Shown here piece by piece: positions 1 through 12,431 of a stretch of 64,000 nucleotides of DNA (positions are counted from its first letter, which is position 1; every line of letters starts with the position of its first letter). The DNA comes from Siphlonurus alternatus (taxonomy: Eukaryota > Arthropoda > Insecta > Ephemeroptera > Siphlonuridae). A program made the translations under genes and the position numbers. The stretch lies in contig OX463788.1 of NCBI GenBank assembly GCA_949825025.1, positions 29,567,715-29,631,714 on the forward strand. The letters run 5' to 3'. The notes under the pieces were generated by a model. The model saw nothing but the letters and a program-made list of their open reading frames with translations, was not told where the DNA came from and did not search any database.

Positions 1-179
1 ATAATTAATTAATATCGCTAGTTCGATTTTCTCTTCCTTTTCCTTCTCCTGTGTTGTCCATCTTTTACCCTCTATCAAATCCCACTATCTCTACCTTTTA
101 TTTCAAATCCCTGGCTTGTCAATGGTTTTTGCTGCGATAGCGTTACATATTTAAACTTTTGGCACCCACAAAGTAGCAG

Positions 180-230
180 CCAATGAAGAGTCGCGCTATA
201 ATTGCGAGACTCGGATCGCCGGTATAAAAG
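180..230 (+). promoter_or_regulatory. CCAAT and TATA boxes upstream of the hammerhead
   Basis: A CCAAT pentamer at 180-184 is followed 39 bp later by TATAAAAG at 223-230, in a locally GC-richer stretch. The spacing fits a polymerase II core promoter whose start would fall near 250-260, just upstream of the hammerhead ribozyme. No experimental support can be seen; this is a motif reading only. Confidence 0.4.
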
Positions 231-306
231 GCCGCGCGAACTCTGCTACTTTGGCAGTAGCTCGATAGTCTTGCTCTCATGTAGACCTGGCTGGGAGCTG
301 CTGCCT

Positions 307-367
307 CTCTCTCCTCGCCATGCTGATGAGGCCCAGTAGGCCGAAACAGCTGTCCATGGCTAGAGAG
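307..367 (+). ncRNA. Type I hammerhead self-cleaving ribozyme
   Basis: All core nucleotides are present: CTGATGA at 323-329, stem II GGCC/GGCC (330-333 with 339-342) closed by a 5-nt loop, and GAAA at 343-346. Stem III is very short (347-349 with 350-352, plus the A346-T353 closing pair), and the predicted cleavage site follows GTC at 354. Stem I is formed by 317-322 with 355-360 (six pairs). An asymmetric internal loop (313-316 opposite 361) separates this from six more pairs (307-312 with 362-367); such loops serve tertiary contacts in natural hammerheads. Stem III is almost loopless, as in hammerheads of Penelope-like elements and animal retrozymes, which often work as dimers. No second copy was found in the window. 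Confidence 0.87.
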
Positions 368-655
368 TGGCGCACCAAATGTATTATTTGTGTGACGATT
401 TTGCTAGCAAAAACTAGCTGATCAAGCCAAAAAAATCCCTCCCTCTCTCTAAAACGAGCGGCGAGTCAAACCTAATATACACGCATAGCGTTGTTTTAAT
501 TAATTTTTCTCTTTTTGCTGGGTCACTGACGGCTAAAAGCTCGAACTATCTCCCTACCCAACAAATCTTTTTCTATCATATGTGTTTTTCTATCTATACT
601 TTCAAAAAAATAATTATATTGTATTATGTATTAATGTATATGTGTTTTCTTCATG

Positions 656-683
656 AATAAACAAATGTAACAAAAAAAAAAAA
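656..683 (+). terminator. AATAAA signal and genomic A12 tract
   Basis: AATAAA at 656-661 is followed ten bases later by twelve A residues (672-683). A poly(A) run this close to its signal suggests the 3' end of a retrotransposed transcript. The unit would run from near 250, through the hammerhead, to here (about 430 nt). It could instead be an unrelated A-tract next to the LINE remnant that follows. Confidence 0.4.
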
Positions 684-689
684 GTACAC

Positions 690-1160
690 AGTGTAATAGA
701 GAGTGCAGAAGGCAAAAGAGTGTTATGAGTATTTCTGAAGCAAGTGGAGTATGCAAGAATCGAGTGCTTTGAAGGGCAATTTGTAGACGGCCGAGGTAAT
801 CAAATCAGATTGACAACAATGTACAAAATTACTAGGAACGCCAAGGGAGATGAGTGGAAAAGTGGACAGGGGGAGATATTTGGGGAGAAGGGACCATGAA
901 TGGAAGCTCGAGTATCAGGGAAGCAACAATGATGTGGGAAAGTATTCGTTTATCAGGAGGATGGCGAGAGAGTGGAATCTGTTGAGGACTGCGGAGGTGG
1001 GCGCGGACAGGATTGAGAAATTCAGGGAGCTGGTGACCTCAAGCAGGACCCAAACTGTGAGCCATAGTGGTGTAACCACAACTGCCGCAGTATAAAAAAA
1101 TATTTACTTTACTTTAATAATGCTGCTGGCTTACCCCATAAAGGGATATGGCGTCATGTT
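690..1160 (+). mobile_element. LINE 3' end, C-terminal tail of ORF2 plus 3' UTR
   Basis: An open stretch at 850-1,095 encodes GRRDHEWKLEY and, further on, RRMAREWNLL followed by a KFREL-type end. This is the usual C-terminal tail of CR1/Jockey-group ORF2 proteins. The same blocks occur in the LINE tail at 23,861-24,127. Upstream 790-850 reads MYKI-TRN-like, also shared. The following 3' UTR (1,113-1,158, beginning AATGCTGCTGGCTTACCC) recurs on the minus strand near 45,800-45,865. The copy is strongly 5'-truncated and not functional. Confidence 0.7.
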
Positions 1161-1684
1161 ATGTTACATATTAAGCTTTTGATCAAAAATCACCATGGGA
1201 ATTTTGATTAAAACGTTTTGATCAAACACTTTCTTAAATTTTATAAAGGGTGCACATAAAATCCAGTAGTCCACAACTAATTTTACAATAATTTCCTTTA
1301 AATAGTCTCTTAGTGTGCATGGATCTTTGTTGCAGAGTGCAGAGTTGATCTGTTTACAATGTATGCATACAATACATGCATATCATACATACAGCACAGA
1401 TGATCTCCAGATAGAAACTATGCATAATATATGCTGCAGGCCACAAGCTTATTTCTTACCAAAGTTTATTAACTTCGTTTTGTATTCAACACGCTAATAC
1501 ATTAGTAAAAATTATCATATTGTTACACATACACGATATTATTCATATAAATACACAAATAAATAAATACTTTCACATAAAAAATACATAAGAAAATAAA
1601 TAAATATAGTAACTTCACTTATTAATGTCAGCCATTTTCTTTCGCAGCAGGAATCAATGGTTAATGCAGCGCCTGCGTCGATAG
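1161..1684. other. AT-rich stretch, nothing recognised
   Basis: AT-rich sequence without a convincing reading frame, RNA gene or inverted repeat. Confidence 0.5.
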
Positions 1685-1785
1685 TAGGGATCGGCGATAT
1701 TTATCGATTATACTCGATACCCGATACTTTTTAAAGTACTCGATATAAAAAGTATCGATACTTTTTTCACTATCGCCGATACCTA
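1685..1785. mobile_element. hAT-like miniature inverted-repeat element with perfect 8-bp TSD
   Basis: A 101-bp element begins TAGGGATCGGCGAT and ends with the near-complement ATCGCCGATACCTA; its interior is a run of ATCGATA-type palindromes. It is flanked on both sides by the identical octamer GTCGATAG (1,677-1,684 and 1,786-1,793). An 8-bp duplication with TAGGG/CAGGG-type ends is typical of the hAT superfamily. It is non-coding, so it must have been moved in trans. Confidence 0.8.
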
Positions 1786-1887
1786 GTCGATAGATTCTTG
1801 CCTTGCACTAAGCGATTTGGTGGGATAGCCAATTGTCGTAAACCGCGACCAAAGTGAAGTCCTCTCCCATTAGGTTACACGCAAACC

Positions 1888-2440
1888 ATAAAAATAAGTT
1901 ACGATAATGATTAAAAAAGTTAATTTTCCAAATAGCTCTTAAAGAGCCCATTCTGAAAAAGTATATCACAACATGGCAAATTTTGACTTACCGGGGCTAA
2001 TTAATTTGGAAGGTGCAATGTTTTTCTTACGCGGTCACTCAGCTGACGCGACAGACACGCGTGAAGTTTGCTTCAAGCCGATAATAAACGCAATGCGCAT
2101 GCGCGCTGAAAAGCCGCCACAAACGTTAGATAAAAAGAGGTACAACGAGAGGAAAGTGAATATAAGGAATGATTTGTGAAACAATATATGATTAAATTGG
2201 AAAATGCATTCTTGCGAATTTATATTGCGCTGAAATTGATAGAGCGACTTAATTTCTACTGACATATCAAACATATATTAAAATATATTAAATTAAACGA
2301 AAACAAAAATTTGCATTCTTAATTAATTTTGATAAAATAACAGCTAGAATATTGAGGCATGCATGACTAATATATATATATACAATTAAAATATTAAAAC
2401 AATGAAAACCATTGTAATTTAATAAAGCTATATATAATCT
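1888..2440 (+). repeat. Left terminal inverted repeat of the foldback element
   Basis: Matches the complement of ~17,160-17,714 nearly base for base. It includes a CpG-rich patch with GCGCATGCGC near 2,095-2,104, an NRF1-like palindrome. It has no coding potential beyond a short frame shared by both copies. Confidence 0.85.
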
Positions 2441-5390
2441 TAGGGGTGAGGTGCTACTGACATTTCCTAACTATACCAGTCTTTAGTTCCACCAACATAT
2501 TTCATTTTTAAATTGAAATAATATTTTATTTTTTAAAATTCAAGTTTTTGGTTTAAAATATAACATATATTTAATTAAATAAAGAATTGTTGCGTATTTA
2601 ATTCGACCTGTAATTAACAGGGTAAGGTGCTACTGACATTTCCTAACTATACCAATCTTAAGTTCCACCTACAAAACATTTTTAAATTAAAATAATATTT
2701 TATTTTGTGAAATTCAAGTTTTTGGTTTAAAATATAAAATAAATTAAATAAAACATTGTTGCGTACTTTAATCTACCTGTAATAGTCAGGGTGAGGTGCT
2801 ACTGACATTTCCTAACTTTACCAGTCATTAGTTCCACCTGCAAAACATTCTGAAATTGAAATTATATTTTATTTTTTAAAATTCAAGATTTTGTTTTAAA
2901 ATATAAAATTAATTAAATAAAACATTGTTGCGTTCTTTAATCTACCTGTAACTTTCAGGGTGAGGTGCTACTGACATTTCCTAACTATACCAGTCTTTAG
3001 TTCCACCTACAAATCATTTTTAAATTGAAATTATATTTAATTTTGTGAAATTCAAGTTGCATGGTTACATATATGAAATTAATTAAACAAAACATTGTTG
3101 CGTACTTTAATCTACATGTAATTAACAGGGTGAATTAATTGCTACTGACATTTCCTAACTATACCAGTCTTTAGTTCCACCTACAAAACTTTTTAATATT
3201 GAAATTATTTTTAATTTTGTAAGATTCAAGTTTTTAGTTGAAAATATAAAATTAATTAAATAAACATTGTTGCGTACAATAATCTACATGTAATTGTCAG
3301 GGTAAGGTGCTACTGACATTTTCTAACTATACCAGTCTTTAGTTCCACCTATAAAACATTTTGAAATTGAAATTACATTTAATTTTGTAAAATACAAGAT
3401 TTTGGTTGAAAATACAAAATTAATTAAATAAAACATTGTTGCGTACTTTAATCTACATGTAATTGTCAGAGGGGGAGATTTTGGTGATGTTACTAATATT
3501 TGCTAACTGTTCCAGTGTTTAGTTCCACCAAGAAAACACATTTATTTCGTAACCATATTTTTTTTTTTAATAATTTTGGTTCAAAATACTGTATAAAATT
3601 TATTAAAAAAGTATTGTTGCCTATTTTAATCTTACTGGAATTTTTAGGGCGAGTTGCTACTAGAATTTGCTAACTTTTCAATTCTTTAGTTCCAGTAAAA
3701 AAACGTGATTTTTTATATTAATCGATTATTTTTTAAAACGATAATGTTTCTTGGCTAAAAGGTGGATTCACATGGCGATTTTTACCATGCGACGCGACGC
3801 GAATAATGCGCATTTGCTGTAACATCCATTGGCGGCCATATTGGGCGATTAAAAGAAAAAGAGCATCGTAATTAACGCGATTACCTGCGAATTCGCCGCC
3901 GCATAGGATTTCACAGCTTTTAAGTTAAAATCGCGCCGCCCATGAAAATCCACCTTAAAACATATCATTAATAATTTAAAAACAGCGTTGTTGCGTATTT
4001 TAATTAGTCGTTATTTTTAAGGTGACATGCTACTAACATCTGCTAACTTTTCCAATCAAATCTTTCACCAACAAAACAATTTTAGATCAAGATATAAATT
4101 TCATATAAAATTTATAGAGTTGAATATATATAACAAAAAAAATCAATGTTTTGTATTAAAAAAAAAAAAAATGGGCGTGCTGCTACTGATATTTGCCAAT
4201 AAAACACTCATTACTTCTATTAACAAAATCTTAAGTGTTGTTAGAAATATTTTATTTTAATAAAATAGAGTTTTTTATTTTTTAAAAATATTTTCTTAAA
4301 AAGGATCCGAAAGACATTGTTGCATATATATTTTAATCGTGCCTGTTAGGGTGTTCTACTAATAACATTTGCTGACTTTTCCAGTCATTATTTCCAATAA
4401 AAAAACACTTTATATTTGAAAGTACATTGCATTTTTTTAGGATTGGAAATTTTTCAAATTAAAATATATAATATATTAAAAAAAGCATTGTTGCCTATTT
4501 CAATCATGAAAATTTTTTATGGGCAAGTTGTTGCTGAAATTTGCTAACCATGAAACTAATAAGTTCCACAACAGAGCACTTACGTTTCGAAATTACATTT
4601 CATTATTCAAGAGTTTTAATTTTTATGGTTCGAAACATATAATTTATTAAAAAAAGCATTATTGCGTATTGTAATCAAGCTGGAATTTTTAGGGCAACCT
4701 GCATGCTACTAACAGTAGCCAACTATTCTAGTCATTAATTTTACCAACAAAACAATTTACATTCAAAAGTCATTTCTTTTAACAATTCAGCTTGTTAATG
4801 GCCACAAATATAGTGATCATTATAAAGGCATTGTTGCGTACTTCAATGCAGATTATAATTTTTTGGTATGCTGACACTTACTTTTTCTAGCTAGAAAAGT
4901 GTTCAGATTAAACAACAAAATACTTTGTATTAAAAATGTTTTTTTTTTATGAAAAAAACCTGTCTCGTTTACAGAGATATTAATAAATAATTTAAAAAAG
5001 CATTTAATGCTGAGTATTTCAATCAACGTGATATTTTATTAACAGGTTGCTGCTGACTTTTGTTATACTAATGAAAGAAAGTTTCTTAACCAACAATCCA
5101 CTTTATTTATAAAGTTATAATATTTTTAATAAAATTAAACAATGTTAATTATTGGCGATTAACACATTACTAATTGAATAAGCATTGTTGCGTACGGAAT
5201 TTTACAGATAAGTAACTTATAGTTACAGATAAGTTGCTACTGACAATAGCTGTAGAAGAAACCATCAAATTTTTTACTTAATTAAACAGGCTTTCTTCTT
5301 CTGATGAAGGTGAACTGAAGTACTTAGGTAAAAAAAGCATTAAAGCTGTGTTTAGAGACATTTCCTGACAATGCTCCTTATTTTCAAAAT
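2440..5390 (+). repeat. Left array of ~170-bp tandem units in the foldback arm
   Basis: Each unit carries GAGGTGCTACTGACATTTCC, then CAGTCTTTAGTTCCACC, an AT-rich middle and a CATTGTTGCGTACTTTAATC-like end. Starts near 2,447, 2,621, 2,789, 2,958, 3,128 and 3,299 give a period of about 170 bp. Units become more diverged toward the axis. A CpG-rich insert at about 3,770-3,950 interrupts the series. Confidence 0.85.
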
Positions 5391-5479
5391 TTAGCAGTCT
5401 TACCCATTTAATATGTTTATTATATTATAATAAAGAACTATTATTCTAATAATTTTAATACAATGAATGGGTAAGACTG

Positions 5480-8301
5480 CTAAATTTTGAAAATAAGGAG
5501 CATTGTCAGGAATGTCTCTGAACACATATTTAATGCTTTTGTTACCAAGTACTTCAGTTCAACTTCATTTGTAAATCAGAAGAAGAAAGCCTGTTTAAAT
5601 GATTAAATTTAAGTAAAAAATTTGATGGTTTCTTCTACAGCTATTGTCAGTAGCAACTTGTCTTTAACTAAATTCCGTACGCAACAATGCTTTTTCAATT
5701 AATAATGTGTTAATCGCCAATAATTAACATTGTTTAATTTTATTAAAAATATTATAACTTTATAAATAAAGTGGATTGTTGGTTAAGAAACTTACTTTCA
5801 TTAGTAACAAATGTCAGCAGCAACCTGTCAAAAAATTATATACATGTTTACATACATTGTCAGCAACATATTGTATACATTTTAATTTAAAAATACGTTT
5901 TATACCTTGAACAATTAATTAAAAAGAAAGAAATAAATTTTCAACAAAAGTGGTTTGTTGGGTAAGAAATTTACTATCATTAGTAACAAATATCAGCAGC
6001 AACCTGTAAAAAAATAATATACATGTTTACATACATTGTCAGCAACATATTGTATACATTTTAATTTAAAAATACGTTTTATACCTTGAACATTTAATTA
6101 AAAAGAAAGAAATAAATTTTCAACAAAAGTGGTTTGTTGGGTAAGAAATTTACTTTTTTAAGTAGCAAAAGTCAGCAGCAACTTGTCAATAAAATATCAC
6201 GTTGATTGAAATACGCAGCGTTAAATGCTTTTTTAAATTATTTATTAAGATCTCTGTAAACGAGACAGGTTTTTTTCATAAAAAAAAAAACATTTTTAAT
6301 ACAAAGTATTTTGTTGTTTAATCTGAACACTTTTCTAGCTAGAAAAAGTAAGTGTCAGCATACCAAAAAATTATAATCTGCATTGAAGTACGCAACAATG
6401 CCTTTATAATGATCACTATATTTGTGGCCATTAACAAGCTGAATTGTTAAAAGAAATGACTTTTGAATGTAAATTGTTTTGTTGGTAAAATTAATGACTA
6501 GAATAGTTGGCTACTGTTAGTAGCATGCAGGTTGCCCTAAAAATTCCAGCTTGATTACAATACGCAATAATGCTTTTTTTAATAAATTATATGTTTCGAA
6601 CCATAAAAATTAAAACTCTTGAATAATGAAATGTAATTTCGAAACGTAAGTGCTCTGTTGTGGAACTTATTAGTTTCATGGTTAGCAAATTTCAGCAACA
6701 ACTTGCCCATAAAATATTTTCATGATTGAAATACGCAACAATGCTTTTTTTAATATATTATATATTTTAATTCGAAAATTTTCCATTCCTAAAAAATGCA
6801 ATGTACTTACAAATATAAAGTGTTTTGTTATTGGAAATATAGACTGGAAAAGTTAGCAAATGTTATTGGTAGAACACCCTAACAGGCACGATTAAAATAC
6901 GCAACAATGTCTTTCGGATCATTTTTATGAAAATATTTTTTAGAACCTAAAGAACTCTATTTTATAAAAATAAAATATATCTAAAAACACTGAAGATGTT
7001 GTTGATATATATATATATATATATTTAAATACAAAACACTGATTTTTTTTATATATATTCAACTCTAATTTTATATGAAATTTATGTCTTGATCCAAAAT
7101 TGTTTTGTTGGTGAAAGATTTGATTGGAAAAGTTAGCAGATGTTAGTAGCAGGTCACCTTAAAAATTCCGGCTAAATTAAAATAAGCATTAACGCATTTT
7201 TTTTAATTAATGATATAATGATATATTTTAGCCAAGAAACTTTATTGTTTTAAAAAATAATCGATTAATAAAAAATCACGTTTTGCTGCTGGAACTAAAG
7301 AATTGAAAAGTTAGCAAATTCTAGTAGCAGCTCGCCCTAAAATTTCCAGTTTGATTAAACTAGGCAACCATACTTTTCTAATAAATTTTATACAGTACGT
7401 ATTGTGAACCAAAATTAAAATAAAATATAGTTACGAAATAAATGTGCTTTCTTGGTGGAACTAAACACTGGAAAAGTTAGCAAATATTACTAACATCTCT
7501 CCATAAAAATTTCAGGTAGATGAGAGCATGCAGCAATGTTTTATTTAATTAAATTTATATTTTTAAACAAAATTAATCTCGAATTTTACAAAATAAAATT
7601 TCAATTTCAAAATGTTTTGTAGGTGAAACTAAAGACTTGTATAGTTAGGACATGTCAGTAGCACCTTACCCTGACAATTACATGTAGATTACAGTACGCA
7701 ACAATGCTTTTTTAATTAATTTTTAATTTGGAACCAAAAACTTGAATTTTACAAAATAAATATAATTTCAATTTAAAAATTATTTGTAGGTGGAACTAAA
7801 GACTGGTATAGTTAGGACATGTCAGTAGCACCTTACCCTGACAATTACAGGGCGATTAAAGTACGCAACAATGTTTTATTTAATAATTTTATATTTTCAA
7901 TTAAAAACTTGAATCTTCCAAAATTAAATATAATTTCAAATTTAAAATGTTTTGTAGGTGGAACTAAAGACTGGTATAGTTAGGATATGTCAGTATCACC
8001 TCACCCTGAATATCACGGGTAGATTAAAGTACGTAACAATGTTTTATTTAATTTGTTTTTTATTTTACACCAAAACTTAAATTTTATAAAATAAAAAGTA
8101 ATATTAATTTCAAAATGTTTTGTAGGTGGAACTAAAGTCTGGTATAGTTAGGAAATGTCAGTAGCACCTCACCCTGAAAATTACAGGTAGATTAAAGTAC
8201 GCAACAATGTTTTATTTATTTATAATTTTATATTTTAAACCAAAAACTTGAATTTCACAAAATAAAATATAATTTTAATTTAAAATGTATTGTAGGTGGA
8301 A
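5480..8301 (-). repeat. Right array of ~170-bp units, inverted copy
   Basis: Complement of the left array: GCAACAATG, GGTGGAACTAAAGACTGG and GTTAGGAAATGTCAGTAGCA recur about every 170 bp. A local duplication of about 180 bp (CAGCAACCTGT, TTGGGTAAGAAATTTACT) lies at 5,820-6,190. The array is cut at 8,302 by a TTAA element. It resumes at about 16,946 with TGGTATATAGTTAGG, which completes the interrupted unit. Confidence 0.85.
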
Positions 8302-8302
8302 C

Positions 8303-8958
8303 TTAAAGTAAAGTGCGCACGAGAAAAAAAAGTTGAGTTAGTACTATCTAAAAATAGTTCAAGTGGTCCTCCATATGGAACTTTAATCCAAAAAATTCCA
8401 TCTCAAATAGGTTCTCCAGAAAAAAATTCCAAAGTCTGAATGAGCGCGTCGCTTAACATTGGGCCTTACCTGACAAACACCCTCGATTATCTCGAAAAAA
8501 TACTGCGTTCAGTGGTATAAAAAAAATATAGCGATGTTTTATGACTTGAGCTTTAACCATATGCAAATTTTGAGCATTTTTTTTCGAATCAGTTTTTCTG
8601 TAAAAAATCTTGGAAATTTCTTATGATAATTTAACATGGACGATTTTCAAGAATTTTTTACGGAAAATCTGAATCGAAAAAAAATGCTTAAAATTTGCTT
8701 GTGGTTAAAGTTCAAGTCATAGAACATCGCTATATTTTTTTTATACCACTAAACGCAGTATTTTTTTGAGATAATTGAGGGTGTTTGTCCGGTAAGGCCC
8801 AATGTTAAGCGACGCGCTCATTCAAACTTTGGAATTTTTTTCTGGAGAACCTATTTGAGATGGAATTTTTTTGATTTCAGTTCCATATGGAGGACCACTT
8901 GAACTATTTTTAGATACCACTAACTCAACTTTTTTTTCTCGTGCGCACTTTACTTTAA
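8303..8958. mobile_element. Palindromic TTAA-flanked element
   Basis: A ~650-bp near-perfect hairpin whose ends are AGTAAAGTGCGCACGAG and its complement. TTAA stands at both borders (8,303-8,306 and 8,955-8,958). TTAA duplications are known for piggyBac-like and some Kolobok-like elements. No protein is encoded. It sits 4 bp from the start of the next, much larger insertion. Confidence 0.8.
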
Positions 8959-9239
8959 GATTGCCCTTGTCAAAAAAATCCGCAGTGGTCAAGCGTTTGA
9001 CCACTGCTTAGTGGTATTTTTGCCGGTGGTCATGGTCATGGTAAGTTGTTAAGTGGTCGCTCTAGTGGTAAACCCTAGTGGTCACCCTAGTGGTCACCCT
9101 AGTGGTCACCCTAGTGGTCACTCTAGTGGTCAATTCTAGTGGTCACACTCTAGTGGTAGCGCCCGCGCGGTCTAGTGGTCAAAAAGTCGTTAGTAGATGC
9201 ATGGTCAATACGCGCCGTATATCACGATGCAGTTAGCAC

Positions 9240-9960
9240 TTTCTTCAGCCTCAGACAGTGGAAAATATAGCTACAACATGTAATAAAATTATTATTTCAC
9301 ATTTCTACCTTGAATAAGTAAATTATTTCACTTAATTCCAGATAAAAATGATACGTATTTATACACGCATTTGTACAAGAAAACGACAAAAGAGCATGCA
9401 CTGAGAGAGAATTGTTCATTATATTTATTATTATAACATTAATTAAATTACAATACAAAAGAAATATAATAATAATTATAAAGCATGCAAGTTTTTGAAG
9501 AATAATTAACAACCAGCTACAGTATAACAGATCTTAGTTTACGTGTGGATTCGATTACGCTCGACGGCCATCTTGGAAGTCATAACATGGCTAAAATAGG
9601 GGGCGCCAGTCGGTCTAGACGTATAGTCTAGCCATGTCAGGCGTAAACTTAGATTTGTTTTACTGTAGATGTTCCGGCGATATTTTTGTCAGGTCCCAAA
9701 GGAAGCCGACAATCATTGACTGTTTAAGGCTACCTGGAACAAATTATTCAACACAAAGTAACGAGAACTTAACAAAAGAACATTTCATAACACGTTTTAT
9801 GTACTAAAAAGGTACTTATCTGACATTAAACAGCTTGATAGTACGTTTTTCAGAGCTCGCGTTTCTCTGTACACTTTGCTCGTCCTCGTGTGCGACGCCA
9901 TGATTTTTCTGTATCACGTGACGTTGCGCATGCGCTCTAGAGTGACCACTGAGATCAGTG
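9240..9960. other. Unassigned interior sequence of the AGTGGTC element
   Basis: Lies between two blocks of AGTGGTC repeats. It contains GTCACGTGATACAG-like and CpG-bearing sequence, including a region near 9,560-9,590 that reads like host 5' sequence (GCCATCTTGGAAG). No reading frame is convincing. It may be cargo picked up by the element. Confidence 0.35.
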
Positions 9961-10487
9961 GTAAAAAATCTGACCACTAGATAATTAAGTGGTCAATTTT
10001 TTTTTTTTATTGACAACGGATATATTTATATGGTGCGGCCACGGCAGGCGCGAATCCGGGGGGGGGGAAGGAGGTGCCCCTCCCCCCCAAATTTTGGATT
10101 TAACATGGGCAATATAGGCGTTTCCCCCACTTCAATTTTTTTAACATTTTCGGCATTGCAGCCCGGCCCTGGCCCCTCTTTCAAATTTTGCAGCCGTCCC
10201 CGCCCTGCCCCCGCCTCCCCCCCCCTCACCTGACCACTACCACTAGATCTGACCACTACCACTTAGGTCCTACCACTTAGTCTAGTGGTCCTACCACTAA
10301 GGCTACCACTTGGTCTGACCACTACCACTTAGTCTGACCACTACCACTAGATCTGACCACTACCACTTAGGTCCTACCACTTAGTCTAGAGGTCCTACCA
10401 CTAAGGCTACCACTTGATGTGACCACTACCACTAGATCTGACCACTACCACTTAGTCTGACCACTACCACTATAGATCTGACCACTA

Positions 10488-12431
10488 GCCCTTATGAAAA
10501 TGATGGATCCAGTTGGATCCAATTTTGCTGGATCCAGTTGGAACCAATTTTGGGCAGCACTTCCTGACCCGACTGGATCCAACTGGATCCAGCTTGACCC
10601 GATTGGATCCATCCCACTTATTGACCCGATTGGATCCATCCCGACCGACTCCGATCAGCTGTTTCCCGCCTTCGTCATCCTACTCATCAAAGAAATGATT
10701 AATTGCACAATTAATAATTACGCTGTATACTCTCTTTAAAGCAATACAAATTAGATAAATATTTTTTTTTATTAAAATTACATAAATATTAACAGATTTT
10801 TAAGTTATAACTGACTGTTGTAGCGCTGCATCGTGTCCACCATAGGCTTGCTGCAGGGGGACTCCATGGTCAACAATAACGTAACATTACAGCCCTCTCG
10901 GTCTCTAAAACCCTGTAACCACAAAGACCCCACAAAGTAAATAGCCCCCAAAACAGCTTAAATAATAAAGAACTAAGTTTAACTTCCCGTATCTGCCTCC
11001 CAGTGACCACATGGACATCCCGGGGACCTTGCGAACATCCCCGCAAGATCCCCCAACATCCCTGAACGTTTTACGTGCTAGTTTTTAAAACCCTTTAACT
11101 TTAAACATGTTTTCCGTGCTCTAAAAAAGGTTTTAGCTACACTTCGAAAATAAATTTCTAGGTTTTTTAATATTTTTATGAAAGTCTCTCAGAACATCCC
11201 CTAGGGATGCAACACGGCTGTCCCTTGAACATCCCCGGAGGACTTTGAAAGGACCCTTTAGTCAATGTTTTCATTAAAATCATAATTTGTGCTGTTCATT
11301 ATTATGTACTGATTTTAAAAATATACAAATTTAGTTAATATTATTTAAAATATTATATGAAAATATTAATATTTAAAATAAGACGTGAAATTTTACTTAA
11401 TATTAAATTGCGTAATTTGCACCGAAAAATAATTATTTTTAATAAAATATCCTCGTAGAAAAAAATATCTATGAAAAATAAACAAGGTCCCATCAAAGTC
11501 TCCTAGGGATTTTAGAGGGACGCTTGAACGTCCCACAAATGTCCTCGGAGGGACCTTTAAAAAATTCTAAAAAATTAAAAAAAAAAATTTTTAATGTCGA
11601 AGTCTGTTAACAATTAGAGATGCATTTGAGCGTTGCAATTTATAATTAATTAATGTATAAACATGTTTTTATTAAAATTATAAAATTTTATTTTAATTTA
11701 TTTTTAAAAAAATTAAATCTCAATATATTTAACGTTGTATTAAATAATAACAATCTCCCAATGTACCAGTTTGCTTAAAAAAATAAAAAAAAGCAACTTC
11801 GCTCGTAATATTAAAATATTATACAACACCCAAAACTTTACAATTTATATACCTAACTAAACCACACTTTAGTAACGAAGAGCAATATCCAAGTTGTCTA
11901 CGACGTCGTCTGTCAACCAAAAGGTCCGAGTTCGATTCCCGACGGACCCAATTTTTTTATTTGGTAATCTTGTAGTCCTCATTCTAAAAGACCCTAAACT
12001 TCTTTAAAATAAATTTTAGGATGAATTAATATATAATTGGCAAGTGAAAATTAGGGAACATCCCCGAGGGATGTCCACAGGACGTCCGCAGGGACGTCCT
12101 TTTTTGATGGACATGGGGGATGTCCTTGGGGATGTCCAATGGGGACCTTAGAGGGATGTCCCCGGGGCGTCCCGGGGACGTCCATGTGGTCACTGGGCTA
12201 ATATCTTCATTCTTGTCGCACTCAAGTAACTGACCACTCTTTTCTAACTGTCACCACATTTTTTTCTGTACTGTAGTGTCATCTGGTGGCAGAAGCTCGG
12301 AACTATCATTTCCTGACCCGCCTGGATCCAATTGGAACCAGCTGGATCCAGGCTGGATGCAACTGGATCCAGCCTGACCCGACTGGATCCAATTGGATCC
12401 AGACTGGATCCAATTGGATCCACCTTTTTCA
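10488..12431. mobile_element. Element with GGATCCA subterminal repeats
   Basis: Both ends carry the same motif in inverse order: TATGAAAATGATGGATCCA at 10,493 on, and TGGATCCACCTTTTTCATA ending at 12,433. GGATCCA recurs many times in 10,504-10,640 and 12,324-12,421. Removing it restores the host repeat GACCACTACCACTTAGG, which supports insertion at TA (10,486-10,487 and 12,432-12,433). It carries another element at 10,999-12,197 and no coding frame. Confidence 0.7.
10999..12197. mobile_element. Element with CCCAGTGACCACATGGAC termini
   Basis: The terminal inverted repeat CCCAGTGACCACATGGAC is matched at the other end by GTCCATGTGGTCACTGGG (12,180-12,197). Subterminal blocks repeat GGGACATCC/GGATGTCC-type words (11,010-11,060, 11,180-11,260, 12,050-12,180). 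No clear target duplication was seen. The middle is AT-rich with no gene. Confidence 0.7.

Noticed and set aside
1973..2179. 68-codon frame repeated at 17,489-17,695 as if conserved
   Set aside because: The two copies are the inverted termini of one element, so identity does not show selection on a protein.
5298..5310. Second CTGATGA hammerhead-like core
   Set aside because: No GAAA partner, no stem II or stem I pairing nearby.
10030..10262. GC-rich open frames on both strands
   Set aside because: Overlapping low-complexity Pro/Gly frames inside a transposon; no homology recognised.
11895..11951. tRNA-like 3' half with GAGTTCGATTCC and a CTGTCAA anticodon-like loop
   Set aside because: The T-arm and acceptor do not pair in canonical fashion and no 5' half or A box is found. 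At most a decayed tRNA or SINE fragment.
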